Of a stretch of DNA of 64,000 bases, positions 45,901 through 57,438 are shown piece by piece. The first letter of the stretch is position 1. Every line of letters starts with the position of its first letter. The stretch lies in contig JAQQWL010000004.1 of NCBI GenBank assembly GCA_038363925.1, positions 1,612,001 to 1,676,000 on the forward strand. Direction: 5' to 3'. A program made the translations under genes and the position numbers. Source of the DNA: Apiospora phragmitis (taxonomy: Eukaryota > Ascomycota > Sordariomycetes > Amphisphaeriales > Apiosporaceae). The notes beneath the pieces are model-generated. The model did no database searches. It was not told the origin of the DNA and saw nothing but the letters and a program-made list of their open reading frames with translations.

Positions 45901-47682
45901 CCTGCCATAAGCAACAATAAGCCTCGGCTGCTGGCATTGACAGAATCTAGAAAGCGTTGAAATGGCCGTTGACGACTGAGCAACCAGGGTTGTCCCGGCG
46001 AGCAATGGCGGGCCAAGATTTGACTGGGGCCCTCCGGACCGACTAGTTGAGACATGAGAACAAGGCCCAGTCCGATAATGGAAGGTCGCAGGAGTCATGC
46101 TGTAATGAGCAAGTGCTTCGTTTCGGGATCTCATGCAGTAGTATGAGGTCCAGAGAAAGGAGCCGGTCTAGTGTCAGACTACTGTCAACTACCTCTTCCC
46201 AACATGTGTTTCTGGAATGCTGTATGTAGGAGCATCTGAAAGCGGGTAAGGATGGAGGCGGAAGGAGGTTTCTGGCCGCATCTGCTGTATGTAGTATTGA
46301 TCCGCCCTAACCGGGCGGACTCTCGGGGGGTTGGTGAGAATCACGACACGATTTTATTGTCTGGAATTGACTAACGCCGATCATCGGTGCTGTGACTCCC
46401 GAGTCCTGTCGGTGTGCTTTGCCATGGAACCTGGCAAGTCCCGTATATTCGCATCAAGCCCAATCTCCTTCGCCGGGTGTCTGACTCCATCCGGTCCTTG
46501 TGTCAGCCGTAATCTTTGAGATTAGAAGCTGGGGAAGATACATCCAAGCCACGAGATGTCAATTGGGGTGGCCGCTCAATGCTCAATGCGCCTGCTGTCT
46601 GCCATATCTTATATGTAAGCTTTCCTAGCTGCCCCTAGCTTGCCTAGTACTTTCCGTTCTTGCAGCTTCATTGGAATGGAATGTTACGGCCGTGTTGGTT
46701 CCCGGCGGTATTTCCCTTCGCAGTAAAGAGCGGCTCATCTCAGTGGCGTTAGTGTGTGGGTGGATCCCGGCCAGTGCCAGCTTAGAAGAAGAAGAAGCAG
46801 AATTGCATGTACCTAATGACTGCACCCCGCAAAGGACTACGCACCCCCACTGTATTTTTCCGACCTTCTAAGAAGGGTAGGATACGATATTGCTGCGATA
46901 TGGATGGAGGGTCATCCCGCTTTGCGACGCTCTGATACGCTCGCATGCCTGGCTCCTGGCTGCTGGGGGCGAGGGACGCCTACAATGTCCGCCTCGCCGC
47001 TAGGATTCGGGAGCTTCCTGGTTGGTCCTAACCCAGACATCCAACCGACCGATCTGGTGTCGGTTCAGGGTTGGCTCTTTCGCCGCCTCCTGGTTTCATG
47101 TAGGCCCTACCTAGTACGGAGTATATTCCATCAAGCACAGGCATGAGAGACAACCTGGAAGGCAGAGATAAGGAAACTGGGGACCGTTTGGTCCCCGTTC
47201 GATCCATTCTATAGGTGTCGGACAGTAACCAATCTGGTGGGCCGGAGAGAGAGGCAGGCTTGTTGGTGACTTTATTCTATTTCCAATTTTTGGCCCCGTT
47301 TCCCTCTGCCCTCCCTGGCGGCGAACCCCAGTGTCCAGACCGGATCCGATACTTGCCCGCCTGCTCCCGTTACTGCGTCGCTGCACTGTAACTTGGAGCA
47401 ATCGCAAGTCCAGCCTCTGGGCAGGCGCACCTGCATCTCTCGAATCGTCCCATCCCAGCCCACCCCCCTTCCGACTAGGATCGCCCACATTGCATTCAAT
47501 CCACCCTGTTTAGGCGCGCACTCGGCTCGGTAATCCCTCATGGCGTTCGACACCCTCCTGCTGTTCATATAAGTCGCGATCCCGCCCACCTACTGTCTCT
47601 CTTCTCTTTTCCCTCTTCCCACCTTCAGTGTCAATCGCTCGTACCAACCAGTCTCCCAAAATTGCTGGAGCCGATCATCGTC
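42955..47682. other. 4.7-kb intergenic region, acidic protein to PTR2
   Basis: No gene is supported. A minus-strand frame at 44949-45236 (95 codons, MPTLTKLFRPAPDAQ...) and another at 43596-43964 (122 codons) have plausible starts but no recognisable domain or neighbours that would join them. The last 150 bases before PTR2 are pyrimidine-rich, as in a 5' UTR. Confidence 0.5.
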
Positions 47683-49611
47683 ATGGGTATGTGAACCAAG
47701 TCGGCTCGACGCCACTTTTCTGGAAAAATTTCGTCGCTGACCATTGCCCCCAATAGCTGAGAAGGACATTGAAAAGATGCCCTCGGGCACTGCCGACGAG
47801 ATCACGCGCGGCGGCCTTACTCCCCCGGCGACTCCCATGCGCCTTACTTCGACAACGCCAAGTTGTCGGACGACTATGATGGCAAGCCGACGGAAGAGGA
47901 ATTCGCGACACTTCGCCGAGTCCCCGGCAGCATCCCCGTGGTGGCCTACATGATTTGCGCCGTTGAATTCGCCGAACGAGCCTCCTACTATGGTGTCCAG
48001 CCCTTGATCAACAACTACGTCAACCGACCCATGCCCGAGGGTGGTAACGGTTATGGCGCGCCCCCGCCTAACACCCAGGAAACTGGTGGTGCCCTGGGCT
48101 TGGGTACGCAGGTCGCCAACGCGGCCGGCCAGTCCTTCAGTTTGCTGGCATACGTCCTGCCGCTCCTGTTCGGTTACCTGGCCGATACCAAGACCGGCCG
48201 GTTCAAGATGATCTGCTATGGTGTGGCTGTCTGCGGTCTCGCCCACATTCTCATGGTCGCTGCCGGCGCCCCGACTCTTCTGGCCAACGGCACCGCCAAG
48301 ATCCCCTACTTCATCTCTCTCTATATCCTGTCGCTTGGTGCGGCCATGTTCAAGCCCAACGTGTCCCCGATTCTTCTGGATCAGATGACCACTACCGTGC
48401 CCAAGGTTATTCTGAACAAGAAGGGCGAGAAGGTCATCCAGGACCCTGAGTCCACCACCGAGCGAGTCATGCTCTGGTTCTACCTGCTGATCAACGTCGG
48501 AGGCTTCATGAACGTCGCCACTGCCTACATCGAGAAGTACGTCGGCTGGTGGTTGGCCTTCCTCGTCCCCCTTATCCTGTACTTGCCCCTGCCTTTCCTC
48601 TTGTGGTTCCTGTTTAAGCGCCTTGTTCTGCACCCTCCTGGCGGCAGCAACCTCCCCGACTGTTTCCGCGTCCTGGGCGTGTGCATGAAGAATGGTGGAA
48701 TCATGAGGATTGGTCGCAAGGGCTGGTGGGACTCCGCCAAACCTTCGGTCATGGCTGCTCGCGGCCAGCCCGTCACCTGCAACTGGAATGATCAGTTTGT
48801 CGAGGATGTCAAGAAGACTTTCCAGGCCACCGGTATCTTCTGCTTCTTCCCTATCCAATACCTGAACGACAACGGTATCGGCTCCGCCGCCAACTTCTTG
48901 TCGACCATGTTGAAGACCGACGGTGTCCCCAACGACGTCCTGAGCAACTTCAACAGCTTGAGTATCATTATCGCCGCCCCGCTTCTCAACTACGGCCTCT
49001 ACCCCTTCCTGCGAAAAATGCATATCCACTACGGCCCCGTCGCCCGTATCACGACTGGTTTGTTCCTTTCGTCGGTCGGTGGTGTTGGCTACACTGTCCT
49101 GAACTACTACGCCTACAAGATGTCGCCCTGTGGTAACATGGGCTCCACCAACTGCACGAAGGACGGAGGAGTTGCCGACATCAGCATTTGGTGGCTGGCT
49201 ATTCCCTTCTCCATTGGTGGTGTCTCCGAGCTCTTCATCAACGTGCCCGCTTACGGTATCGCCTACTCCCGTGCTCCGGTCAACATGCGAGGTCTCGTTT
49301 CGGCCATCAACCTCTTCAACACCGGTGTCGCCTACATCATTGGTCTGGCCTGCTCGTCGGTCATCACTGACCCGTACCTGACGTGGGATTTTGGCGGCCC
49401 GGCCATCGCCGGCTTTATCCTCACCGCCATCTTCTACTTCACCTTCCGACACATCGACTCGGAGGAGTACGAGATCAACACGACGACCGACTATACGCTC
49501 GAGCTCGAGGGCACTGGCCCGGTAGTCGGCGAGAGCGAGAAGAACCACAGCGTGAACCGCCCTGCCCCCATTTCCGACAATGAGGAGATGATGATCTCAC
49601 AGAAGCAGTAG
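47683..49611 (+). CDS. PTR2: Proton-coupled di/tripeptide transporter PTR2 (frame interrupted)
   Basis: A plasma-membrane POT-family importer of small peptides. Exon 1 is only 4 bases (47683-47686: ATG plus one G), then an intron ending CAATAG, then exon 2 47757-49611. The N-terminus is hydrophilic and phospho-site-like (TPPATPMR). The fungal POT motifs are clear: VEFAERASYYGVQPLINNY, GYLADTKTGRFKMI, GAAMFKPNVSPILLDQM and FYLLINVGGFMNVATAY, about 12 hydrophobic segments, and a large loop with a conserved Trp/Cys region. At 47842-47843 a CC should be CCC; with this C the frame joins TPPATPMRP to YFDNAKLSDDYDGK and gives 619 residues. Without it the call starts at 47863 (MSDDYDG, 582 residues), which still contains all membrane segments. 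Confidence 0.93.
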
Positions 49612-52600
49612 TTCTGTGGGCGTGGGTGTTTGTGTTTGAATAGTTAACGGAGCGACGGAGTTTAGTTGTATGAATTGCAAAAGGCACCTTGAATGATACC
49701 AAGACATGCGTAATAAAGCATATGCCAAAGCGTATATGATATATAGTACCGCTTAATGAGAACGGTTCGCATCAACATTAACCAATCTTTGAATCTCTTC
49801 TTCTTGCATGGCCGTGATTGCAAATGCTAAGAAACAAGGGCCTGAGTCGAGTGTTATACAGCAAGTGAGGTTGGAATAGGCTTGGCGCTCTGCCCTTGTA
49901 ATCATGATGCGGCTCAACTTGCACAGACCGGGGCTTGAGTTGAGGGTGTGGAAGTACCTAGCTTCTTCTAATTTAGTTGGTCAGCTTGTCACACCCATAC
50001 GCGTACACACACCCTTTGAACGTATTAGTGTTAGGGGCATTCGGGTATGCAGTCACCTACCCTGTATCACATCATATGATAGCTGCAAGAGGGGATAGGA
50101 GCCAAAGGTCTTGTTTTGGCGCAGGTTCTAATTGTTATGGTAAAAAGCAGCATTGGATGGGTTTTCTTCGTTGCATCATCTTGCTATGTTCTTTGCATGT
50201 TACTGGGTAACTAACTAGGTAACATGTCGCTAAGTCATCCTATCGCAAGCTAGATAGCTATTATCAGCTAAGTTAGGTAATCTTCCTGGTACTATGATGA
50301 ACCGACTTACCATCCCGTCGCTTAGCTATACCTTAATGCCTCTTGGTTACTATGCTTACTCAGCTTCGAATTGTATACTTGAAGTCATCAGACAGCAACC
50401 AAAGACCGACAGCTGGCGGAGTTATCTTGTATCAAAGTTGGCATATTACTGATTCTGCCTCTTATTCTTCCTTTACAGAGCAACCTGACATGGAGGGAGA
50501 TAACCTAGAGCGGCCGCTGCGGTGGATTATTACTACCTATGGGAAAAGACGCCTGTCTCCCCTGGCAAGCCGAGATACACGGACATATCTTCTGATCCCT
50601 GGCAGATCTCTTCACGTGTCTCGATACCGTGTTTAGACGGGGTCGCTTTGCCATTGCCGGCAGCGTGGGCCTGCAACATTGCAATGGATCTGGCAGGTCG
50701 GGACCTTGCCGGATCGGCGCCGTACTTTAGGGAAAGGGGGGGGGGCTCCAACTTCTGCCACCGCCTGCGCCAGTTATTCTTGGAGCTTGGGCTGTGGGCC
50801 TCTTCCTGTTCTAAGGCTGGATGCTTCGACCGTGGGTTTCTGCGGTGTGAGCTCTGTGGGGCATGTTGATCACACCGACCGCACTGTTGCTCGGTCCACG
50901 TGTAGACGTTGGCGGTGTATGGTACGTAGATCAGATAGCTAATAATAGTTACTGTTGTTCCTTTGGGCTGTCGGTGTTAAAGATGGTCTTTGTGGATGGA
51001 GCTGGTAAAAAAGGGGGATAATGGCCGGCGGCGACCTTGCAAATGGGCTTGGCATCTGGCCATCCTAAAATAGGGGCAATGCCAAATTCCTCGAGAAATG
51101 AGTAGTTGACTCAAATTGAGCTGACTGGACTATCGGGTTTCGGCAGAAGTTGACACTTCCAGTGTATCTGGCTTTGTCTTAAAGAGAAAGGTCTCGGTGC
51201 CGTTTAGGTTTCTATCAATGCGTACGCTGCCAACAGCTTCCTGGTGTTTTCCTTGCTGCTCTCTGTCTTACAGTACCCGGATTCTTTGGCCCCCGTGATA
51301 GTCATGATGCATGTTCAAAAGAGAGATTGAATATGGAGATACACAGTCTTTTAGCTGTCCAAGTCGCTGATTGCAGTAGTCGGGGCATCCAGCAGACCGT
51401 GGACTAAAGAGCGGACACAAGCTCAACTGCCTGGACCCCATTGTGACCGTCAAACTGCTCTATATCACAGATAGCCAGGAAGTGCTGGTGCCTAAGGCTA
51501 CTACCCGTGGGAAGAAATATTTTTGTGAATAGGCTCGTCCTTGTTACTGGGCAATGTGGCTAGAGGGTAGTCAGTTAGTAACATGATAAATGTCAATCAG
51601 TGGTAGACTAGCTAGTAACGGAGTACTTCGCTGACATGGGGTAGGATAGGTAGCTAGTGATGCGGTAGTTGGTTAGTTCTTGTGGTACAGAGGTTGTCTG
51701 CCCGTGTCTCCTTTTTCTCGCCTGAACGTGTCCGGACGTACGACCATTCTGTGATAAGATAGAATCAAAAAGATATGCGTTAATGCTTGAAGTGCAGTTT
51801 CTGAAATATAAGCTATTTCAGTAATGACCAGGAACTCGTCCGTTGCAGACCTATCACATGCCACAGAATTGCCTCGGCGTCCCAGCGAGGGGTTCTCTTA
51901 GGATCATCAACTTCATAAAACACGTCTTGAGGATCGCCACAGCCTGGGGCGCGGGTCGAAGTGTTGTTGGCTACCACCGGTTCCTCGCCAAAAGCGTCTG
52001 TATCAACATATGTTAGTTTTAGTCCCAACATTGCAAGCTACGGACAGGGGACTATAGGCAGCAATAAAGAAGCACAGATGTTCGATGGATAGGGGTAGCA
52101 CAGACTAAAGCCGCCCTTTTGCCGCACCCCAGAATTAAGCGGCGCAAACATCTGTCGATCATACACCCCCGATGCACAAGAGGAGACCGACATTGAGGAT
52201 AGTCGCATTGGGGGCAGGGTAGCCTAGCGCTGGTGGCCGTGAGGCCAGCAAGAGAAGGAGAAAGAAAGGGAACCAAAAGACACACTGGTGATTGCCAACA
52301 AGGGTTTGGCAGCTAATGAATGTGAATAGGTCAAGAGTCCATGAGCCCAAGAGGTAAAACGCAAGAGTTGCCCTATCGAGACGGGGAGTGGGTGGTTTAC
52401 ACACATCACTTCTTTTTCGTAAAGACAGCCACTTTATATTTGGGACGCTGGAAAGGAGGCAGGAGAGTCGAACGCTTCATCTGCGGGTGGCGCGCACCTA
52501 GGAAAGAGACGCATGGAATTGATCAACGGATTTTATGTCAAGCAAAGGCAGATAAGGGCCTACACGAAGGAAGTAACGTCCGAAAGGGGAAGTGCACCCC

Positions 52601-53128
52601 TTTACACCAGCTTCCTTCCCTGCCATGCCCGCTAACCTCGTCCTGATCCGGCTTGTGTAAAGGTAAAGATCGTATGCAGGGCCAACCGCGAAAGGACTTG
52701 GATTTGGTGCTAAGGTCATATTGCATTGGTAACATGTAAAAGTCAAGTCACGTATCTTCGTTGACTCCATCTTGTACGAACGCCCCTTAGCTGGGCCGAC
52801 CACTGCTTTCTGAAGTCCATCACGGGTTCGAAATGCTTTCGATCTCCCGGGCATAGCCGAGTTATATTTTTCTGGGCCACTATACAGCTCACAAGTCAGA
52901 GTAGTATATCACTTGCAACTCTCCCTTTGCTATACCCGTTAGGAGACTAGGTCGTTACAATAGCCATGCCAGATTAGTCGTGCCACATGGTTGGAATTCA
53001 CACAATGCCAGCTAAACAAGAAGATCATGCGGTTTGCCTAAGCCCTGTGAAGATCTGCCATCATCGATCATCTCATTGAGGGTGGCCTACAGAGTATGGG
53101 GTGGGAAGGGGGAGCGAATGCAAAAAAG

Positions 53129-53211
53129 TGCCTGCAGAGGGAGTTGAACCCTCTTGTCTTTAAGTATAATAGAATAAGAGATATTAACCGCTAGGCTATA
53201 CCGAACCGGGC
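53129..53211 (-). tRNA. tRNA-like RNA polymerase III locus, probably degenerate
   Basis: On the minus strand both internal pol III promoter boxes match the consensus: A box TAGCCTAGCGG (53188-53198) and B box GGTTCAACTCC (53140-53150). The T arm is a perfect 5-bp stem (GAGGG/CCCTC) with a 7-base loop. The D stem forms 4 bp with one wobble. A T6 pol III terminator (53122-53127) follows directly after the 3' end. Against a normal tRNA, the acceptor stem has three mismatches in seven and the AT-rich anticodon arm does not fold into a standard 5-bp stem with a 7-base loop, with or without a typical intron. I therefore cannot name the amino acid. A tRNA pseudogene is the best reading. Confidence 0.55.
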
Positions 53212-54134
53212 AAGGGAAACAGGTATCAACAGGATACTTAAAGCCCAGAAGGGGAATGTGTTGCTTGCTGTTAATGCGGTGGTGTCCTAGGTGCGAATGA
53301 ACTCAAATCTCTGTACCGTACGATGTCAACTCGAGTTACCCAGGCTCACGCAGACTGATTGATTAGCAAACGAAACATCTAGCTTGCCCTCTGGCCGTCA
53401 CATGAACTAGAGTACGGGCGCAGTTGGTTCAAAAGCCCAGTCTTTCTTCTCCAGGGAACGAACGCATTTGACCCCAAAATATGAGCTTGGTGTGACTTCG
53501 TGGAACGGTAACGGTAACCTATTGCGATGGTAGTCATGGACTCAAAAGCGGCTGTGATGAGAAGGAAATATCACCCACGGGCGTTGACAGCCCCTCCGCT
53601 TTCTCGGGGGCCTTGGGGCGTGAGTCCTTGGACGATGTGTGTGTGTCTTCCACGCCAAACTCGAAGGAAAATCCAGAAGTTCTCTGTCCGCGGTAACGGC
53701 GATAACTTTTCCAAGACTGAACCGAGGTTAGTACAATCTGACTTACCAAGGCTTATAACGGTGTCGAGCTGCTACGTAGGGTTGGATGGGTTGGCGGTTG
53801 TCGTTGCAAGGGTGAATCGGTATGGTATATGTGCATAGATGGGTATCTAGCTTTGCCTTCGCAGTGATCCGGCCTTGGAACTTGTAGCTCAGGTATCCAA
53901 CAGAAGAATACGGAGGTGAAATAATAATACAGCAAAAAGGGTTGTAACTGTCAGACTCGGCACCCTATGCCAAACTTGACTGACCAAGTCTAGTAGCTAC
54001 ATGTCGCGGGAAAAAATAAACACCAGATAGATGCGAACGGTAGACCTGCTCTCTGTGATATCCGAGCGTATCCATCAATCATCTATTACCCAGCGGAAAG
54101 ACTCAGCCATAAATGTTGAATATCAATCTAGAGA

Positions 54135-54145
54135 GGGGGGGGGGG
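54135..54145. repeat. G11 homopolymer
   Basis: Eleven consecutive G bases in non-coding DNA. Confidence 0.9.
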
Positions 54146-54423
54146 ATATATGGTCTACTCGAGGGCACATCTAGAGATTTGATAAGGTAACCCCTTAATA
54201 AAGGGTCAACAACCACATTTTCTGGCGAACAGGACATACCTGGACTTACACACAATCCAGGAGACCGAATATATGGACTCAATCATCACCACCCACGGAT
54301 TTTTGCCGACATTATGAGTAGACCTGTTTGAATGGGTTGGACTATAAGGCCCCGTGTTGAACGAGATTCCAATTCAGCGTAGTTTTAATGGTAGGAATCT
54401 TACGCTCTACATTGGTCAGGTTA

Positions 54424-55095
54424 TCACGACATGCTTATCTTTACGTGGGTGCAAGGCTCGCATCTATGTATGCTCATCTGACCTAAGATACTCTTCATGA
54501 GAGGTTGGCAAACGGGAGCAACTGCAATAAGCTTATGGTCGAGGCCCTCATCGAACATCTTGGGATTCTCGATTTGGTGCTCTTGCATGCGGCCGATTAT
54601 TGACTTACTGCTTGAATTGGAAAAAAGACTCCCCTGGGGTTCCCCATGGACACGAACAAATGAAGTAAGCAGGATGCTTGCTCCAGAACGTCGGATACGA
54701 GGTAAGGCCATAATCCCCCTCCGCGATCTGAGATCTCTGCGTGATCTGGATCAGGGTAGGTTGAAATGGTTGACCTCCTCTGATTCGGCCTTGCTCCGTG
54801 GAAGGAGGCGTGGAATGCCTTTCCATTAGAACCGGCAACGGCTCCCAGGTAGAACGCGGAAGCCCTTGAACTGAGGATGTGATACTGCCATCCGGACTCT
54901 TGTGTAAGTTTGTAAGGCACGAAGTGAATTAATTATGAAGTCTTGACACATAATATCTGGTGTTGGTTGAGTATGGGATTGCCGGCCAGGCTCGGCTGAT
55001 AATCCCACACGAGCGCATGGCCTTTGACGAGGCCGACGACACACACCTTGCTTATCAGCTAGTGAGTTACCTAAGGAAATACGAGGGATCTTCAT
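54424..55095 (-). pseudogene. Possible decayed gene, family unknown
   Basis: Protein-like segments lie in order but in different frames on the minus strand. Examples are GHALVWDYQPSLAGNPILNQ, SGWQYHILSSRASAFYLGAV, FYLGAVAGSNGKAFHASFHG and, last, GRMQEHQIENPKMFDEGLDH to a stop at 54424. Frame changes and stops separate them. It could be a broken gene or chance open frames; I do not recognise it. Confidence 0.25.
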
Positions 55096-55379
55096 TCTTC
55101 CTTTATGTACACGATGTATTCTAGTGTCGACCAGGGCTTAGGTGGCGGCCTAGCCCATATGACGCGGCAGACAATGTGGGAATTATAGAAGCCACCACAG
55201 AAGAAGTTTTATCGTTGCGAGACTCGTAAGGGCGTTACGAGAACGCCACTAGGAACAGTGACCGAAATAGTCTTAAACGGGGTGGTCTTTCCGTATAGAC
55301 TACGGGCGACATGGCCGAGAGGAAAGACGATACAACGAAACATGATCGGAGGCGGAGCGCTAGCATTGCGAAATGCCAG

Positions 55380-55425
55380 GGATTATTTCTAGGAAATAAT
55401 CCATGTGCCATGTGCCATGTGCCGT
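55380..55425. repeat. Inverted repeat followed by tandem heptamers
   Basis: GGATTATTTC (55380-55389) is followed by a 3-base spacer and its exact complement GAAATAATCC (55393-55402). Three tandem copies of CATGTGC follow immediately. This would fold into a stable hairpin. Confidence 0.8.
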
Positions 55426-55715
55426 AACCTTAAAGGCAAGCAAGGAAATGGAGGCCCTCGGGTGCCGCATTTTGCCCATCAACCGGCTTCAGCGGGCAAC
55501 ACGTCATATCGTTGGAAATACGGGGTGGACATTTTTATTTTGTTGCCCAGTCCGAGCAAATGTTGAATTCCATACCGCCCGAGCCACCATCATTAGAAAA
55601 GTATTGAATTCTCATGCCAACACGGACTGTCTCATTGCAGGGTAAGTATGTTATCAATATGGGTATGGTATACTACATGTAATACTTAAGTACATAAGTA
55701 GATGCACATATCCGC

Positions 55716-56010
55716 TCAATTGCTTGTATGCAAAGGCTCAATCCCCAAGCGTCTCGAATGGTGATTTTTAAAACACGTTTCCTTGGCGATTAGTCTCAGA
55801 GAGCTTCGCGTCCCGTCCACGTTGTCATCATCTGTCACGCTGTGCACCTCCCGGGAAATTGCCGCATCTAGTTTCTGCAGATGCGCTATCACTAGTCGAG
55901 AGCTTTGGTCGGTGGCTGTGCAGAAGAGGGCAACAAAGAGGTTAATACATTCATCAATATGTTTGATGAGAGCCATGCTTCCGTGGTCCCAATTGTGGTG
56001 AGAACCGCGG
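55716..56010 (-). pseudogene. Possible C-terminal coding fragment
   Basis: An open frame with a protein-like composition reads HNWDHGSMALIKHIDECINL, then LFVALFCTATDQSSRLVIAH and LQKLDAAISREVHSVTDDD. No start, splice partner or upstream exon is evident, so it may be the remnant of a larger gene. Family not recognised. Confidence 0.25.
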
Positions 56011-57438
56011 GCCGCTTAAAGTTTCCAGTTGATGATCATTTCTCCGCAACCTTGGCGGGCTAAATACAGAGAACACAGAAATCGGTATGTGGTTTCTAAA
56101 GCATGAGACTGAGCCTCTGAGCTCTGTATATGTGTAACTATCGACACACTAGAATAGCATCTCGCAATAAGCAAGTGGCCCGTCAATCCCTGCGGGTAGA
56201 GTGAGAGGTGAGTGCACCCTTTTCCCTGCATGCCTTACCTGCCACATCCCTGTATTATTATCCCTTTCAGGCACGCCATATTCCCTCGTCGGTATCGCGA
56301 TGTAGAAAAGCCGGATGGATAGCCACTCGACTGTATGTGCTATTAGTTCTCCTAACACCGAGCAGGCCGTCGACCTGCCTTGTCACAAGACAACAGTGAA
56401 GATCCTTGGTCGTCACACCAGAGTGCAGACATCTCCATGTGTCATGGTCCCATTCCAGAGGGGGTACGTTCATAGCGCGCCGACCACCAAACACACCAGC
56501 AACCTTGGAAGGGGGTGTGTGACTGGGAATCCCCACTCGCCGAGTGCCTCCTGCCTCCTTCTTAGGCCTTATTAGCAGCCCCAGGTACGGTGTCTGTAGG
56601 CGGGTGTGCCGTCCTGAAACCTCGAAACACACGTAACGCCCACCCCAAAGTGGTTCTCGTTACCTTTATTCTCCTAGCCCCGAGTCCTCACCATACTTGG
56701 TACATGCAATTGAATCTAGAATCCATCCAGTCCAGACCTCCTCCCCCCCCAAACCAAAGAAAGAAACCCCCCCAAAGCCAGACACGACACGCTAGATTAG
56801 GTCTTCTGACTAGGAAGGTTAACAGCCACCCAGGAGGGACACTTTGCCCGAAAGTCGCATTTTGGATTGCCAACGCAATTAACCGTCTTGATCTGATCGC
56901 AGCGCATCGCATCGCATCTTCAGTCCATCTCTCTGATCTCCATCTAACCAACCTTCTTTCTCCCACCCGACGAGACGACCGACGACCACGTCCCTGACAA
57001 GACACTGTTTGCGCCTTTGTCTTTTTTTCGACGCACCAAAGAAGACTTCACGCCCTCTTTTCGACGTCCACCTCCATTCCGACTAAACAACGATCGTTAC
57101 TGCCCCCATATGTATCTGGTTCATTCCCTTTAGTGTGCGCTGCCACCACCAGTCCTTTGATTCAGCTATTCGTGGCATCCAGCCGCCTTTCTAGCCACCT
57201 GCCATTGGAGAGCGCAAACGAACGCCATCAGCTACACGATCCCTCGGGGTCGCCTTCAAATCCCATCATTGAGCATATTCGCGAACATTCGCCTTCTACG
57301 CTTGCCCTTGTACTATTGGAACCGCCTTTTGTTTCTCGCCAGGCGCGAGCTACTGTACAACCATCACAGGTCTGTCGAGTACCCCGGCAATTAGTTGGAT
57401 TGCATTGATCCTGCACGATTTGGCGCATCCCTTCTGAA

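Larger units (their letters stand above)
49612..57438. other. 7.8-kb gene-poor region
   Basis: No intact gene is supported. It contains the tRNA-like locus at 53129-53211, an inverted repeat plus heptamer repeat near 55380-55425, an 11-base G run at 54135-54145 and two possible coding remnants (54424-55095 and 55716-56010). The last 450 bases before 57439 are CT-rich and probably include the promoter and 5' UTR of the Mg2+ transporter. Confidence 0.55.

Noticed and set aside
47590..49548. 652-codon minus-strand open frame
   Set aside because: It is exactly antisense to PTR2, whose sequence matches the POT family. Its own translation is low-complexity Gly/Asp/Val, typical of a shadow of codon-biased DNA.
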